Shown: piece after piece, positions 8,157 to 16,822 of the stretch | How positions within the stretch are numbered: position 1 is the stretch's first letter | Layout: each line of letters begins with the position of its first letter | DNA from: Bacteroidaceae bacterium | Lineage (GTDB): Bacteria > Bacteroidota > Bacteroidia > Bacteroidales > Bacteroidaceae | Assembly: GCA_017427185.1 (NCBI GenBank) | Contig: JAFRTJ010000039.1 | Span: 62,001-126,000, forward strand | Length of the DNA: 64,000 nucleotides | Direction of reading: 5' to 3' | Made by a program: the position numbers and the translations under genes | The notes under the pieces: generated by a model | What the model was told of the DNA's origin: nothing | The model's database searches: none | What the model saw: the letters and a program-made list of their open reading frames with translations, nothing else

Positions 8157-9561
8157 GAAGAAAATGAGAATTTACGTTGCTGGCATAGGGCCAGGTTCTG
8201 CTGAAGATATCACGCCTGCGGTCATCAAGGCTGTGAGCGAGAGTGATGTCATTGTGGGGTACAAATACTATTTCCAGTTTATAGAACCCTATCTGCGTCC
8301 TGATACAGAATGTGTCGACACAGGGATGAAGAAGGAGCGTGAGCGTGCTGAGAAAGCCTTTCAGTTAGCTGAGCAGGGACGCATCGTGTGTGTAATCTCC
8401 AGTGGTGATGCAGGCATTTATGGAATGGCTTCCCTTATCTATGAGATGAAGCGTGAGCGTGTGTCCAACGTGGAGATAATACCTCTGCCTGGTATTAGTG
8501 CTTTCCAGAAAGCAGCCTCTTTGCTGGGTGCGCCTATGAGTCATGATTTCTGTGTGATATCGTTGAGCGACTTGATGACCCCTTGGAATCTTATCGAGAA
8601 GCGCATTTGGGCTGCTGCTGAGGGAGACTTCGTCACAGCTGTCTACAATCCTCGAAGCAATGACCGTTATTGGCAACTTTGTCGTTTTCGTGAGATTTTC
8701 CTTCAGATGCGGAATCCTCAGACGGTGGTGGGTTATGTGCGTCAGGCAGGTCGACCCGATCAGGAAATACATGTCACAACCCTCCAGGATTTCAATCCTG
8801 AGCAGGTGGATATGCTTACTGTCGTAATTGTGGGCAATAGTCAGTCTTATGAATGGGAAGGCCACTTCATTACACCTCGTGGATACTATCGTGACCAATC
8901 GAATGAGGGAATGAATGTGGGGCAGTCGATCATGATACGTTCTTTCCAAACTATACTGGGAGAGTTGCGCAATCCTGATGTGCCTTTGTGGAAACTTTGG
9001 CCGATGCTGCATGCCATCCATACTACGGCTGACTTCGAGATGGAGCGTTTGCTTTGGATGGATGACGAGGCTACCAGCATCCTTTTCGACAAAGTTTGCA
9101 ACAATCAGATACGCACTATCGTGACAGATGTCAGTATGGTGGCGGCAGGTATCCGTAAGGGTGCTTTGGAACGGTTGGGCATTCAGGTCGTTTGTTATAT
9201 CAACGATCCTCGTGCGGCAGAAATGTCTCAGTCGCAGAATATCACGCGTGCTCAAGCAGGAATCAGATTGGCTTCTCAGGAATATCCTGATGCGCTTTAT
9301 GCATTCGGAAATGCTCCCACCGCCTTGCTTGAGTTGTGCAATCTCATTCGTCATCACAAATGTCATCCTGCAGGCATTATTGGTGTGCCTGTAGGGTTTG
9401 TTCATGTGGAGGAGAGCAAGCATGCTGTCAAGTCTTTCTCAGGTATTCCCAAGATCCTCATCGAAGGACGCAAGGGAGGCAGTAATCTGGCTGCCACGTT
9501 GGTCAACAGTATCCTGACCTACAACGATGCGGCTCAACTAAAACCAGGACGCGATGTATGA
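8149..9561 (+). CDS. cobJ/cbiC: Fusion: precorrin-3B C17-methyltransferase (CobJ/CbiH) + precorrin-8X methylmutase (CbiC/CobH)
   Basis: 470 residues, two enzymes of the corrin-ring pathway in one chain. Residues about 6-245 form the SAM-dependent methyltransferase (YVAGIGPGS, SSGDAGIYGM, PLPGISAFQKAA), which methylates C17 with ring contraction. Residues about 270-465 are CbiC, which moves the C11 methyl to C12; the catalytic His of the AIHTTADFE motif is residue 291, and FGNAPTALLEL and GVPVGFV are visible. The two activities are not consecutive, so the fusion is organisational rather than simple channelling. The start overlaps the receptor stop; an ATG at 8164 (MRIYVAGIGPG) is an equally good start. 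Confidence 0.93.
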   Translation: MIEKKMRIYVAGIGPGSAEDITPAVIKAVSESDVIVGYKYYFQFIEPYLRPDTECVDTGMKKERERAEKAFQLAEQGRIVCVISSGDAGIYGMASLIYEMKRERVSNVEIIPLPGISAFQKAASLLGAPMSHDFCVISLSDLMTPWNLIEKRIWAAAEGDFVTAVYNPRSNDRYWQLCRFREIFLQMRNPQTVVGYVRQAGRPDQEIHVTTLQDFNPEQVDMLTVVIVGNSQSYEWEGHFITPRGYYRDQSNEGMNVGQSIMIRSFQTILGELRNPDVPLWKLWPMLHAIHTTADFEMERLLWMDDEATSILFDKVCNNQIRTIVTDVSMVAAGIRKGALERLGIQVVCYINDPRAAEMSQSQNITRAQAGIRLASQEYPDALYAFGNAPTALLELCNLIRHHKCHPAGIIGVPVGFVHVEESKHAVKSFSGIPKILIEGRKGGSNLAATLVNSILTYNDAAQLKPGRDV

Positions 9562-10723
9562 GTGTGTTGTCATAGGAATCAGCGATAGCCGTCAACAATG
9601 GTTCCCGCCACATGTGGAGCGGCTGATAGCAGAGGGGCGTGTCTTCTCTGGGGGCAAGCGGCATCATGAGATTATGCGTAACCATTTGCCTTCTGATGCA
9701 GAATGGATTGATATTACAGTACCTATCAGTCAAGTATTCCAACGGTACGAGCAATATTCTCGACTCATTATTTTTGCATCAGGCGATCCTCTTTTCTATG
9801 GATTCGCAGCAACCATTCAGCGAGAGTGTCCAAAATGCCGTATGCGGGTATATCCCTCGTTCAACTCCCTGCAGATGTTGGCTCATCGCATGTGTTTGTC
9901 CTATCAGAATATGAGAGCCGTTTCCTTGACAGGACGTCCTTGGGATAAGTTCGACGAGGCGCTTATTCGAGGCGAGGAGATTATCGGCGTGTTGACTGAC
10001 CATCATAAAACCCCGCAGGTTATCTGGCAACGCATGCTCGATTATGGATACGACAATTACCAGATGACGGTAGGCGAGAACTTGGGGAATGAGGAACTCG
10101 AGCATGTTGGTTTCTTTGAGGCTGACCGAGAATATGCCATACCTAATTGTTTGATACTGCAACGTCGTCAAATTCGACCGCATCCATTTGGTATCCCTGA
10201 GAACGATTTCGCCTTGCTTGACGGGCGAGTAAACATGATTACGAAAGCCCCCATTCGTCTGCTTACATTAAGTGCTTTGGAGTTGGGCAATCATTCCTGT
10301 TTCTGGGATATCGGCTTCTGCACAGGAAGCGTCAGCATAGAGGCTCGTTTACAGTTTCCTCATCTTCGTGTAGAGGCCTTTGAGATTCGTTCTCAAGGTG
10401 AAGAGTTGATGAGGCAGAATAGCCATCGTTTTGGAGTCCCAGGCATTGGAGTTCACATGGGGGATTTCCTGCAATTGGATCTTTCAGGGATCGAGCGTCC
10501 TGATGCCGTTTTCATCGGAGGGCATGGAGGACGTTTGGCTGAGGTCGTGCGCCGTGTTCAGGATGTTCTCTTGCCTGGAGGAATTCTTGTCTTCAATTCT
10601 GTCAGTCAAGAGAGTCAACAAGTTTTCCGAAAGGCCGTGAAGGATGCAGGAATGCATCTTCAGGACGAGATTTATGTAGCGTTTGATAAACACAATCCCA
10701 TAACTATAATGTCTGCCAAATGA
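9554..10723 (+). CDS. cobL: Precorrin-6Y C5,15-methyltransferase (decarboxylating), CbiE-CbiT fusion (CobL)
   Basis: 389 residues. Residues about 1-205 are the CbiE-type methyltransferase for C5 (FASGDPLFYGFA, YPSFNSLQMLAH). Residues about 210-389 are the CbiT-type Rossmann methyltransferase/decarboxylase for C15 (WDIGFCTGSVSIEA, VFIGGHGG). The E-T fusion is the standard CobL architecture. It overlaps its neighbours by 8 nt upstream and 4 nt downstream (ATGA), pointing to translational coupling. Confidence 0.93.
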   Translation: MYECVVIGISDSRQQWFPPHVERLIAEGRVFSGGKRHHEIMRNHLPSDAEWIDITVPISQVFQRYEQYSRLIIFASGDPLFYGFAATIQRECPKCRMRVYPSFNSLQMLAHRMCLSYQNMRAVSLTGRPWDKFDEALIRGEEIIGVLTDHHKTPQVIWQRMLDYGYDNYQMTVGENLGNEELEHVGFFEADREYAIPNCLILQRRQIRPHPFGIPENDFALLDGRVNMITKAPIRLLTLSALELGNHSCFWDIGFCTGSVSIEARLQFPHLRVEAFEIRSQGEELMRQNSHRFGVPGIGVHMGDFLQLDLSGIERPDAVFIGGHGGRLAEVVRRVQDVLLPGGILVFNSVSQESQQVFRKAVKDAGMHLQDEIYVAFDKHNPITIMSAK

Positions 10724-12489
10724 ATTTAATCATTTATGTTACTGAGGCTGGCCGTCGTTTGGCCCAGCGAATACTTCAAGAGTTGCCGTCTTGTCACATA
10801 ATGCCAGTCAAGGCTTTTTCAGCCGAGAATTTCAATAATAGCGAAGGACTCATCTTCATAGGAGCTATGGGCATTTGTGTTCGTACGATAGCGCCTTTTG
10901 TGAAGGCCAAAAACAATGATCCTGCTGTTCTCTGTGTGGACAGCGGAGGCAACTATGTCATTAGTGTCTTGAGCGGACATGTGGGCGGAGCCAATGAATT
11001 GACTCAACGTGTATCTCGCATTTTGGGATGTCAACCTGTGATTACTACTCAAAGTGATAATCAGGGACTTTGGCCTCTTGATTTGTTGGCTGAACAATAT
11101 GGGTGGCAACAGGAACATAGCGGGGGCAGGATGAATCACATCATTTTCCACTATGTGGGCAAGAAGCCTACCGTCCTGAAGTTGGATGTCCGAGGGGATC
11201 ATGGTGCCCAGTATATGGAGCGCACACGTCAGCCCCATGTCAGCCTCTATGGCGAGAAAGCCAATCCTGAAGAGAGTCTGCTCATTGCCATCACTCCTTA
11301 TTTCCGGCCAGTCAAAGAAAACTTCAAGAGAACTGTCGTTTATTATCCACCCGTGTTGCATTTAGGGGTGGGATGTGCACATGATTGTGACCCCACAGAC
11401 TTGCCTCGTCTTATCCGTGAGATGCTTCATGAGCACAATCTCAGCGAGAAAAGCGTTGCCACTATCGACACCATTCCATTGAAGGCTGAGGAACCTCTCA
11501 TGCAAGCCCTGCAGAAGGCTTTTCCGTGGGCTCGCCTCGTTATACATTCCAACGAAGAACTTCAGGATATTCCTGTTCCCAATCCCAGCGAATATGCTCA
11601 AAAGTATGTGGGACTGTCCAGCGTGAGCGAGGCATGTGCCCTGACCTATGGTCCTTTGTTGATGGAAAAAGAAAAAATCATGGGGAGATGCACGATTGCA
11701 GTCTCCATTTCTCGCGAGAATGCTCTTGGAGGGCACATAGAAATAGTTGGGGCAGGTCCTGGTGATCCGGAATTGGTGAGTCTTCGTGGCATTCGTTTCC
11801 TGCAGCAAGCTGACCTCATCCTATATGCCGGTTCTCTCGTTCCGGAAGAATTGACACATTATGCAAAGGCGGGTTGTACTGTGCGTTCTTCAGCTTCCAT
11901 GAATCTTGAAGAGCAATTTGCCTTGATGAAGGAATTCTATGATCGTGGCTTGTTAGTGGTACGCCTCCATACGGGTGATCCATGCATTTATGGTGCTATT
12001 CAGGAACAGATGGCATACTTTGACCAGCATGACATGCACTATCATATCACTCCTGGTATCAGCAGTTTTCTTGCTGCTGCGGCTGAATTGCGCAGTCAGT
12101 TCACCATTCCAGAGAAGTGCCAAACCATCATCCTGACGCGAGGCGAGGGACGCACTTCGATGCCGGATCGCGAAAAGCTTCATCTCTTGGCAACTCATCA
12201 GAGCACTATGTGCATCTTTCTCAGCGCTTCATTGGCACAGCAGGTTCAGGATGAGCTTCTTGCTGGTGGCTATCCTCCTGAGACTCCTGTGGCAGCATGT
12301 TATAAACTCACTTGGCCCGACCAGCGAATCTATCGGGGCCAACTGCAGAATCTGGCGCAGATTGTTGCCGATAATCATCTCACTCTGACTACAATGATTG
12401 TAGTGGGTGATGCAATCGGCAACCGCACAGGTTTGAGCAGACTTTATGACGATCATTTTACTCATATGTTCAGGAAAGGTCACCCATGA
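10720..12489 (+). CDS. cbiG/cobM: Fusion: cobalt-precorrin-5A hydrolase (CbiG) + precorrin-4 C11-methyltransferase (CobM/CbiF)
   Basis: 589 residues. Residues 1 to about 325 are CbiG, which opens the delta-lactone ring of cobalt-precorrin-5A; GAMGICVRTIAP and SGHVGGANELT mark the N-terminal part and GVGCAHDCD with TIDTIPLKAEEP the C-terminal part. Residues about 338-589 are CobM/CbiF (IEIVGAGPGDPELVSLRG, HTGDPCIYGA, TPGISSFLAAAA, TRGEGRT). CbiG acts directly on the CbiF product, so here the fusion joins consecutive steps. The presence of CbiG indicates the anaerobic (early cobalt) route. Four-nt overlaps occur at both ends. Confidence 0.93.
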   Translation: MNLIIYVTEAGRRLAQRILQELPSCHIMPVKAFSAENFNNSEGLIFIGAMGICVRTIAPFVKAKNNDPAVLCVDSGGNYVISVLSGHVGGANELTQRVSRILGCQPVITTQSDNQGLWPLDLLAEQYGWQQEHSGGRMNHIIFHYVGKKPTVLKLDVRGDHGAQYMERTRQPHVSLYGEKANPEESLLIAITPYFRPVKENFKRTVVYYPPVLHLGVGCAHDCDPTDLPRLIREMLHEHNLSEKSVATIDTIPLKAEEPLMQALQKAFPWARLVIHSNEELQDIPVPNPSEYAQKYVGLSSVSEACALTYGPLLMEKEKIMGRCTIAVSISRENALGGHIEIVGAGPGDPELVSLRGIRFLQQADLILYAGSLVPEELTHYAKAGCTVRSSASMNLEEQFALMKEFYDRGLLVVRLHTGDPCIYGAIQEQMAYFDQHDMHYHITPGISSFLAAAAELRSQFTIPEKCQTIILTRGEGRTSMPDREKLHLLATHQSTMCIFLSASLAQQVQDELLAGGYPPETPVAACYKLTWPDQRIYRGQLQNLAQIVADNHLTLTTMIVVGDAIGNRTGLSRLYDDHFTHMFRKGHP

Positions 12490-14219
12490 TACTCATCTTT
12501 GGAGGTACGACAGAAGGTCGGATGGCTATAGAGGTGTGCGAGGTTGCAGGTAAACCTTTCTACTACTCTACGAAGGGGGATTCTCAGGAAGTTCCTCTTC
12601 ATCATGGTATACGTCTTACAGGAATACTGAATGCTGCTGATATATGTCAGTTTGCTGCCGCACATGGGGTACGGTGTATTGTGAATGCAGCTCACCCTTT
12701 TGCTCAGGAACTTCATGCCAACATCCATGCTACATGCCTTCCTGTCATCCGTCTCGAACGATCCTATTGTCGCCATTATCCTGAAGCAACATATTGCAAA
12801 GACTATATCGATGCTCTCAACCTTCTTGATGAATCGCCTGCAGAGTGTTTGTTGGCTCTCTCAGGAGTGAACACGATTCCTAGATTGCGTGATTACTGGC
12901 TTCATCATCGTACGTTATTTCGTATCCTGCATCGACCAGAGAGTATCCGCATGGCTCAAAAGAATCAGTTTCCACTCCAAAATCTCATCTTTTATACAGA
13001 TGAAAAGGTCTTGCCAACTGTAGAGCAGGAACGCGAACTCATGCAACAGGTAGGTTGTGATGCCATTCTGACCAAAGAAAGTGGTGAAAGTGGAGGCTTT
13101 GAGGCTAAGGTAGAGGCAGCCTTGCAATTGGGATTGAGGGTTTTCGTGGTGCAACGTCCTCCGTTGCCTGCTGATTGGATTTATGTGACAGGACCTCATG
13201 GATTGCGTCGTTCCATAGAACAGTTGGTACCTGATTTCTTCTCTTTGCGAACAGGATTAACCACGGGGGCATGCGCTTCGGCGGCAGTCAAGGCAGCCCT
13301 TCTTTCTCTCCTTTATGACGAACAGCCCGATGAAGTACATTTCTCCTTACCTGATGGCGAGATAATGGTTGTCCCTGTGGAGGTCAATTGTAGAGGTATG
13401 GCTACGGTCGTGAAGGATTTTAGCGATGATCCTGATGTGACACGTGGCTGTCGCATTTCTGCCAAAGTGGAGTGGGGGCACGATGGTATACGTTTCCTGC
13501 GGGGTAAAGGTGTCGGACGTGTCACTTTGCCAGGGTTGGGCATTCCTGTAGGTGAACCTGCCATCAATCCCACACCTCGCCAGATGATTGTCCAGGAAGT
13601 GCGTGACCTGACGGCATCCGATGTGGATATCACTCTTAGTGTGGAAGATGGCGAACAGCTTGCTCAGAAAACATTCAATCCTCGTGTGGGGGTGCTGGAT
13701 GGAATCAGCATCATCGGTACTTCCGGAATCGTCTCTCCACTCAGTAATGAGGCTTTTATCCAGAGTATAGAACGCGAGTTACAGGTGGCGCGAGCCATCG
13801 GATGCAGTCAGATAGGCTTCGCTTCTGGGCGTCGTGGTGAGGAAGCGCTTCATGCCACAGAACCTGATTTGCGTGTGATTCATTATGGCAATTTCATTGG
13901 TGCCAGTCTCCAGATGGCTTACGAACAGGGCTTTCAGCGTGCTGTGGTGGGTATCATGATAGGCAAGGCTGTCAAGTTGGCAGAAGGGAACCTTGATACT
14001 CATTCTCATAAAGTCACGATGAACAAGGACTTCTTGCGTCAGGTAGCAGGTCCCAATGATTCTGCCAAGATAGAAGGAATCACTCTGGCGCGTGAACTTT
14101 GGGAAATTATGCCTCCCTCCTTCTTTCAGCGTATCCAAGAATTATGTTATCAACATTGTAGAACTATGTTCCCTTCAGGGGAATTAGAAATCCGACTTAT
14201 ATGCGACAATCCAGTATAA
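12486..14219 (+). CDS. cbiJ/cbiD: Fusion: precorrin-6A reductase (CobK/CbiJ) + cobalt-precorrin-5B C1-methyltransferase (CbiD)
   Basis: 577 residues. Residues 1 to about 245 are the NAD(P)H-dependent CobK/CbiJ reductase (ILIFGGTTEGRMA at the N-terminus, IVNAAHPFAQELHAN, TKESGESGGFEAKVEAA). Residues about 254-577 are CbiD (RTGLTTGACASAAVKAAL, FLRGKGVGRVTLPGLGIPVG, GTSGIVSPLS). CbiD methylates C1 and CbiJ then reduces the product, so the two are consecutive. CbiD is specific to the anaerobic pathway. The 3' end overlaps the permease gene by 19 nt. Confidence 0.93.
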   Translation: MILIFGGTTEGRMAIEVCEVAGKPFYYSTKGDSQEVPLHHGIRLTGILNAADICQFAAAHGVRCIVNAAHPFAQELHANIHATCLPVIRLERSYCRHYPEATYCKDYIDALNLLDESPAECLLALSGVNTIPRLRDYWLHHRTLFRILHRPESIRMAQKNQFPLQNLIFYTDEKVLPTVEQERELMQQVGCDAILTKESGESGGFEAKVEAALQLGLRVFVVQRPPLPADWIYVTGPHGLRRSIEQLVPDFFSLRTGLTTGACASAAVKAALLSLLYDEQPDEVHFSLPDGEIMVVPVEVNCRGMATVVKDFSDDPDVTRGCRISAKVEWGHDGIRFLRGKGVGRVTLPGLGIPVGEPAINPTPRQMIVQEVRDLTASDVDITLSVEDGEQLAQKTFNPRVGVLDGISIIGTSGIVSPLSNEAFIQSIERELQVARAIGCSQIGFASGRRGEEALHATEPDLRVIHYGNFIGASLQMAYEQGFQRAVVGIMIGKAVKLAEGNLDTHSHKVTMNKDFLRQVAGPNDSAKIEGITLARELWEIMPPSFFQRIQELCYQHCRTMFPSGELEIRLICDNPV

Positions 14220-15214
14220 TGATTCTGCTCGTCTTGTGCATTCCTTTCTTTGCATTTCTCAATCTGACGATAGGGTCTGTAGAGATTCCTCTCAGCGAGG
14301 TCTTCAACATTCTTTTAGGCCGAGAATCAGATTCTGTGGTATGGAGCAACATTGTATTGCACACTCGTTTGCCTCAGACACTTACTGCCATAGCTTGCGG
14401 TGCAGGCCTGTCTGTAGCTGGCCTTGAGATGCAGACCGTTTTTCATAACCCATTGGCGGGGCCTTCCGTACTGGGTATTTCCAGCGCTGCCAGTTTGGGA
14501 GTCGCCTTTGTGGTTCTGCTCAATGGAACCATCGGAGGAGGCTTCATGACTCAGTTTGGATTCTTTGGCAACACGGCTCTCACGTTGGCTGCTATGATGG
14601 GAGCTATGGGAGTCATGTCAATCATCGTGTTCCTTTCCCAGCGGGTTCGGAACAATGTTACGCTTCTCATTGTGGGTGTGCTCATTGGCTACATTGCATC
14701 GGCCATTATTGGAGTGCTTAAGTTTTTCAGCAGCGAGGAGGATATTCGGGCTTATGTCATTTGGGGATTGGGCAGTTTTGCTCGTGTGACAGGTGGACAG
14801 GTATATGTCTTTGTGGGTTTGATGGCTGTTGTTCTACCCTTTACGTTTCTGCTGGTCAAACCGCTTAATATGTTGTTGCTAGGTGAGCGGTATGCAGTCA
14901 ATCTGGGGCTCAATCTACGCCGTGCCCGTCTTTTCATTATTCTGTCTGCCAGCGTGCTGATTGCCATCGTTACTGCTTATTGTGGTCCCATCATGTTCCT
15001 CGGCTTGGCTGTCCCTCATATTTGTCGAGGACTCTTCCACACATCAGATCATCGGGTCCTGCTTCCAGCCTCGCTGTTCGCAGGAGCTTCGTTGGCTCTC
15101 GTGTGCAATCTTGTTGCTCGCCTGCCAGGTTTCGAAGGAGCTCTTCCCATTAATTCCGTCACATCGCTTATCGGAGCGCCTGTGGCTCTTTATGTATTGC
15201 TCAGAAAGAAATGA
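14201..15214 (+). CDS. FecCD-family ABC transporter permease (BtuC/HmuU-like)
   Basis: 337 residues of mostly membrane-spanning sequence, about 9-10 helices, as expected for the B12/haem/siderophore permease family. Visible family motifs are RLPQTLTAIACGAGLSVAGLEMQ split across helices 2-3, NPLAGPSVLGISSAASLG, and near the C-terminus FLGLAVPHICRG, which forms the ATPase-contacting loop. ATG at 14219 overlapping the upstream stop is an alternative start. It should take ligand from the lipoprotein at 4940. No ATPase gene lies nearby, so the energising subunit must be elsewhere. Its place between cbiD and cbiA ties uptake to synthesis. Confidence 0.9.
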   Translation: MRQSSIMILLVLCIPFFAFLNLTIGSVEIPLSEVFNILLGRESDSVVWSNIVLHTRLPQTLTAIACGAGLSVAGLEMQTVFHNPLAGPSVLGISSAASLGVAFVVLLNGTIGGGFMTQFGFFGNTALTLAAMMGAMGVMSIIVFLSQRVRNNVTLLIVGVLIGYIASAIIGVLKFFSSEEDIRAYVIWGLGSFARVTGGQVYVFVGLMAVVLPFTFLLVKPLNMLLLGERYAVNLGLNLRRARLFIILSASVLIAIVTAYCGPIMFLGLAVPHICRGLFHTSDHRVLLPASLFAGASLALVCNLVARLPGFEGALPINSVTSLIGAPVALYVLLRKK

Positions 15215-15882
15215 AACATATCCCATCCCTGCTCATAGGAGCCGCTTCGTCGAATAGTGGAAAAACCACGTTCACCATAGGCCTGCAGAGGGCTCTTGTG
15301 CGTCGACACGTTGTGGTGCAGCCTTTCAAGTGTGGACCTGACTATATCGACACGTTGTATCATCGGTTGGCAACGGGTCGCGATTCCATCAACCTGGATT
15401 CTTTCCTTTCCTCATCAGAGCATTTACGGGAACTTTTCCGCCGATATTCCGAGGGTGCTGATGTGTGTGTTATCGAGGGAGTGATGGGGCTGTTTGATGG
15501 CTACGATGTTTCCTTGGGCAGTAGTGCCGAGATAGCTCTGTTGCTTGATGTGCCTGTTGTGCTGGTCGTCAATGCCCGTTCTATGGCCTATAGCGTTGCG
15601 CCGCTTCTGTACGGTTATCTTCATTTCCAGCCTCGTCTGCGCATCGCTGGGGTGGTTTTCAACATGGTCGGTTCTGATCGTCATTTGGGTTTCCTGTGTC
15701 AGGCTTGTCGTGATATTGGGGTCGACTGCCTGGGTTATCTGCCTCGCAATCCTGAGCTTGTTATTCCTAACCGTCATTTAGGACTTACCATTCAGGAGAA
15801 GGAACGAATGGAACAGCTCATATCGTTGGCTGCCGATGAGGTGGAGCGGCATGTCAATCTGGATAAAATACTTGCCTTATGA
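15211..15882 (+). CDS. cbiA: Cobyrinate a,c-diamide synthase, ATP-binding half (split CbiA, part 1)
   Basis: 223 residues matching only the N-terminal synthetase domain of CbiA/CobB, which is normally about 440-460 residues. Motifs are GAASSNSGKTTFTIGL (P-loop), KCGPDYID, VIEGVMGLFDG and a C-terminal VNLDKILAL that ends exactly where the inter-domain linker normally begins. The glutaminase half follows as a separate ORF in the -1 frame through an ATGA overlap at 15879-15882. Either the enzyme works as two translationally coupled polypeptides, or a single-base indel (or assembly error) has broken one gene. The clean domain boundary favours a real split. Confidence 0.88.
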   Translation: MKHIPSLLIGAASSNSGKTTFTIGLQRALVRRHVVVQPFKCGPDYIDTLYHRLATGRDSINLDSFLSSSEHLRELFRRYSEGADVCVIEGVMGLFDGYDVSLGSSAEIALLLDVPVVLVVNARSMAYSVAPLLYGYLHFQPRLRIAGVVFNMVGSDRHLGFLCQACRDIGVDCLGYLPRNPELVIPNRHLGLTIQEKERMEQLISLAADEVERHVNLDKILAL

Positions 15883-16463
15883 ATATATGTGTAGCTTGCG
15901 ATGAGGCTTTCAATTTTATCTATCGTGCCAATTTGGATTCCTTGGCTCGATTAGGGAAGCTTACCTTCTTTTCACCGCTCCGTGACCGCCAGTTGCCATC
16001 CTGTTCTTTGCTATATCTGCCAGGAGGCTATCCTGAGCTTTTTGCTCAGCTGCTAGCAGACAATGAGACGATGCGTTTCTGTATCCGCGATTTCGCTCTC
16101 TCGAGCGGTCATGTTTATGCTGAGTGCGGAGGTTTCATGTATTTGTGTCAGAAGATAGATTCTTCGCCGATGTGTGGTGTGTTGCCCTTGCAGGCTACTA
16201 TGCAGGATGCCCGTCTTCATTTGGGATATCGCCAGATGGAGTGGCAAGGCCAGCAGATTCGTGGCCATGAGTTTCACTACAGTAGCGTGTGTCCCTGCGT
16301 GTTGCCTTCCGATGTCACAGTCCTTCGTTCTCAGCAATCAGCTGGCGGCCAACCAGTAGACACTCCTCTCTATATCTTTCGTCGTGTCATAGCAGGATAT
16401 ACTCATTGGTATTGGGGAGAAGGAGACGTTTCATTCCCCTTCTTCCCAGATTTGCTGGCATAA
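15879..16463 (+). CDS. cbiA: Cobyrinate a,c-diamide synthase, glutaminase half (split CbiA, part 2)
   Basis: 194 residues matching the class I glutamine amidotransferase domain of CbiA/CobB. It starts MNICVACDEAFNFIYRANL and has FFSPLRD, LYLPGGYPELFA, the nucleophile motif YAECGGFMYL (Cys in AECGG) and GHEFHYS. The domain is complete. It supplies ammonia from glutamine to the ATP-dependent half for amidation of cobyrinate side chains a and c. The start ATG overlaps the stop of part 1 as ATGA. It is the last gene of the riboswitch-led operon and converges on the regulator at 16533. Confidence 0.88.
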   Translation: MNICVACDEAFNFIYRANLDSLARLGKLTFFSPLRDRQLPSCSLLYLPGGYPELFAQLLADNETMRFCIRDFALSSGHVYAECGGFMYLCQKIDSSPMCGVLPLQATMQDARLHLGYRQMEWQGQQIRGHEFHYSSVCPCVLPSDVTVLRSQQSAGGQPVDTPLYIFRRVIAGYTHWYWGEGDVSFPFFPDLLA

Positions 16464-16532
16464 GTTCGCTTAGTGCCTCGATTGTCAGGATTGACGGTGT
16501 TGATTCTCAGAGTTCTCCTTGGCAGATCGGAT

Positions 16533-16820
16533 TCATTTCACTTCCAGATAGCTTTTCAGAGCCTCGACGTATTGTACGAAGGCTTGTCGACCTTGGGGAG
16601 TGATACGGCAAAGAGTACATGGACGTTTGCTTTTGAAGGTCTTTTCCACCTCAATGTAGCCTGCTGCCGAGAGCTTGTCTATCTGCACACTCAGGTTGCC
16701 CGCCGTAGCTCCCGTCTGCTCCTTGATGTAAGGGAACTCGGCTTCGTCGGCACCGATGAGCAGCGACATGATGGCCAGTCGCAACTCGGAGTGCAACAGG
16801 GGATCTAATGGCTGAAACAT
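16533..16820 (-). CDS. Winged-helix transcriptional regulator, MarR/ArsR-like
   Basis: 95 residues starting MFQPLDPLLHSELRLAIMSL. The pattern 'LRLAIMSLLIGADEAEFPYIK' split over two helices, then GATAGNLSVQIDKLSAAGYI as recognition helix and wing, is typical of small winged-helix repressors with an N-terminal 'PLLHSELRL' entry. The length is short but complete for this type. The start at 16820 is 2 nt after the stop of the membrane protein gene, so the two are translated together. Such one-domain regulators paired with a membrane protein often autoregulate the pair (inference). The ligand is unknown. Confidence 0.8.
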   Translation of the reverse strand: MFQPLDPLLHSELRLAIMSLLIGADEAEFPYIKEQTGATAGNLSVQIDKLSAAGYIEVEKTFKSKRPCTLCRITPQGRQAFVQYVEALKSYLEVK

Positions 16821-16822
16821 AG

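Noticed and set aside
8365..9423. 352-codon minus-strand frame inside cobJ/cbiC
   Set aside because: The plus strand carries complete CbiH and CbiC motifs; the antisense translation has no family features.
15304..15357. Possible further 22-bp-family units in cbiA (CGACACGTTG at 15304 and 15348, 44 bp apart)
   Set aside because: The spacing is a multiple of 22, but the expected middle unit is absent and both copies encode conserved CbiA residues, so chance is likely. Left out of the family count.
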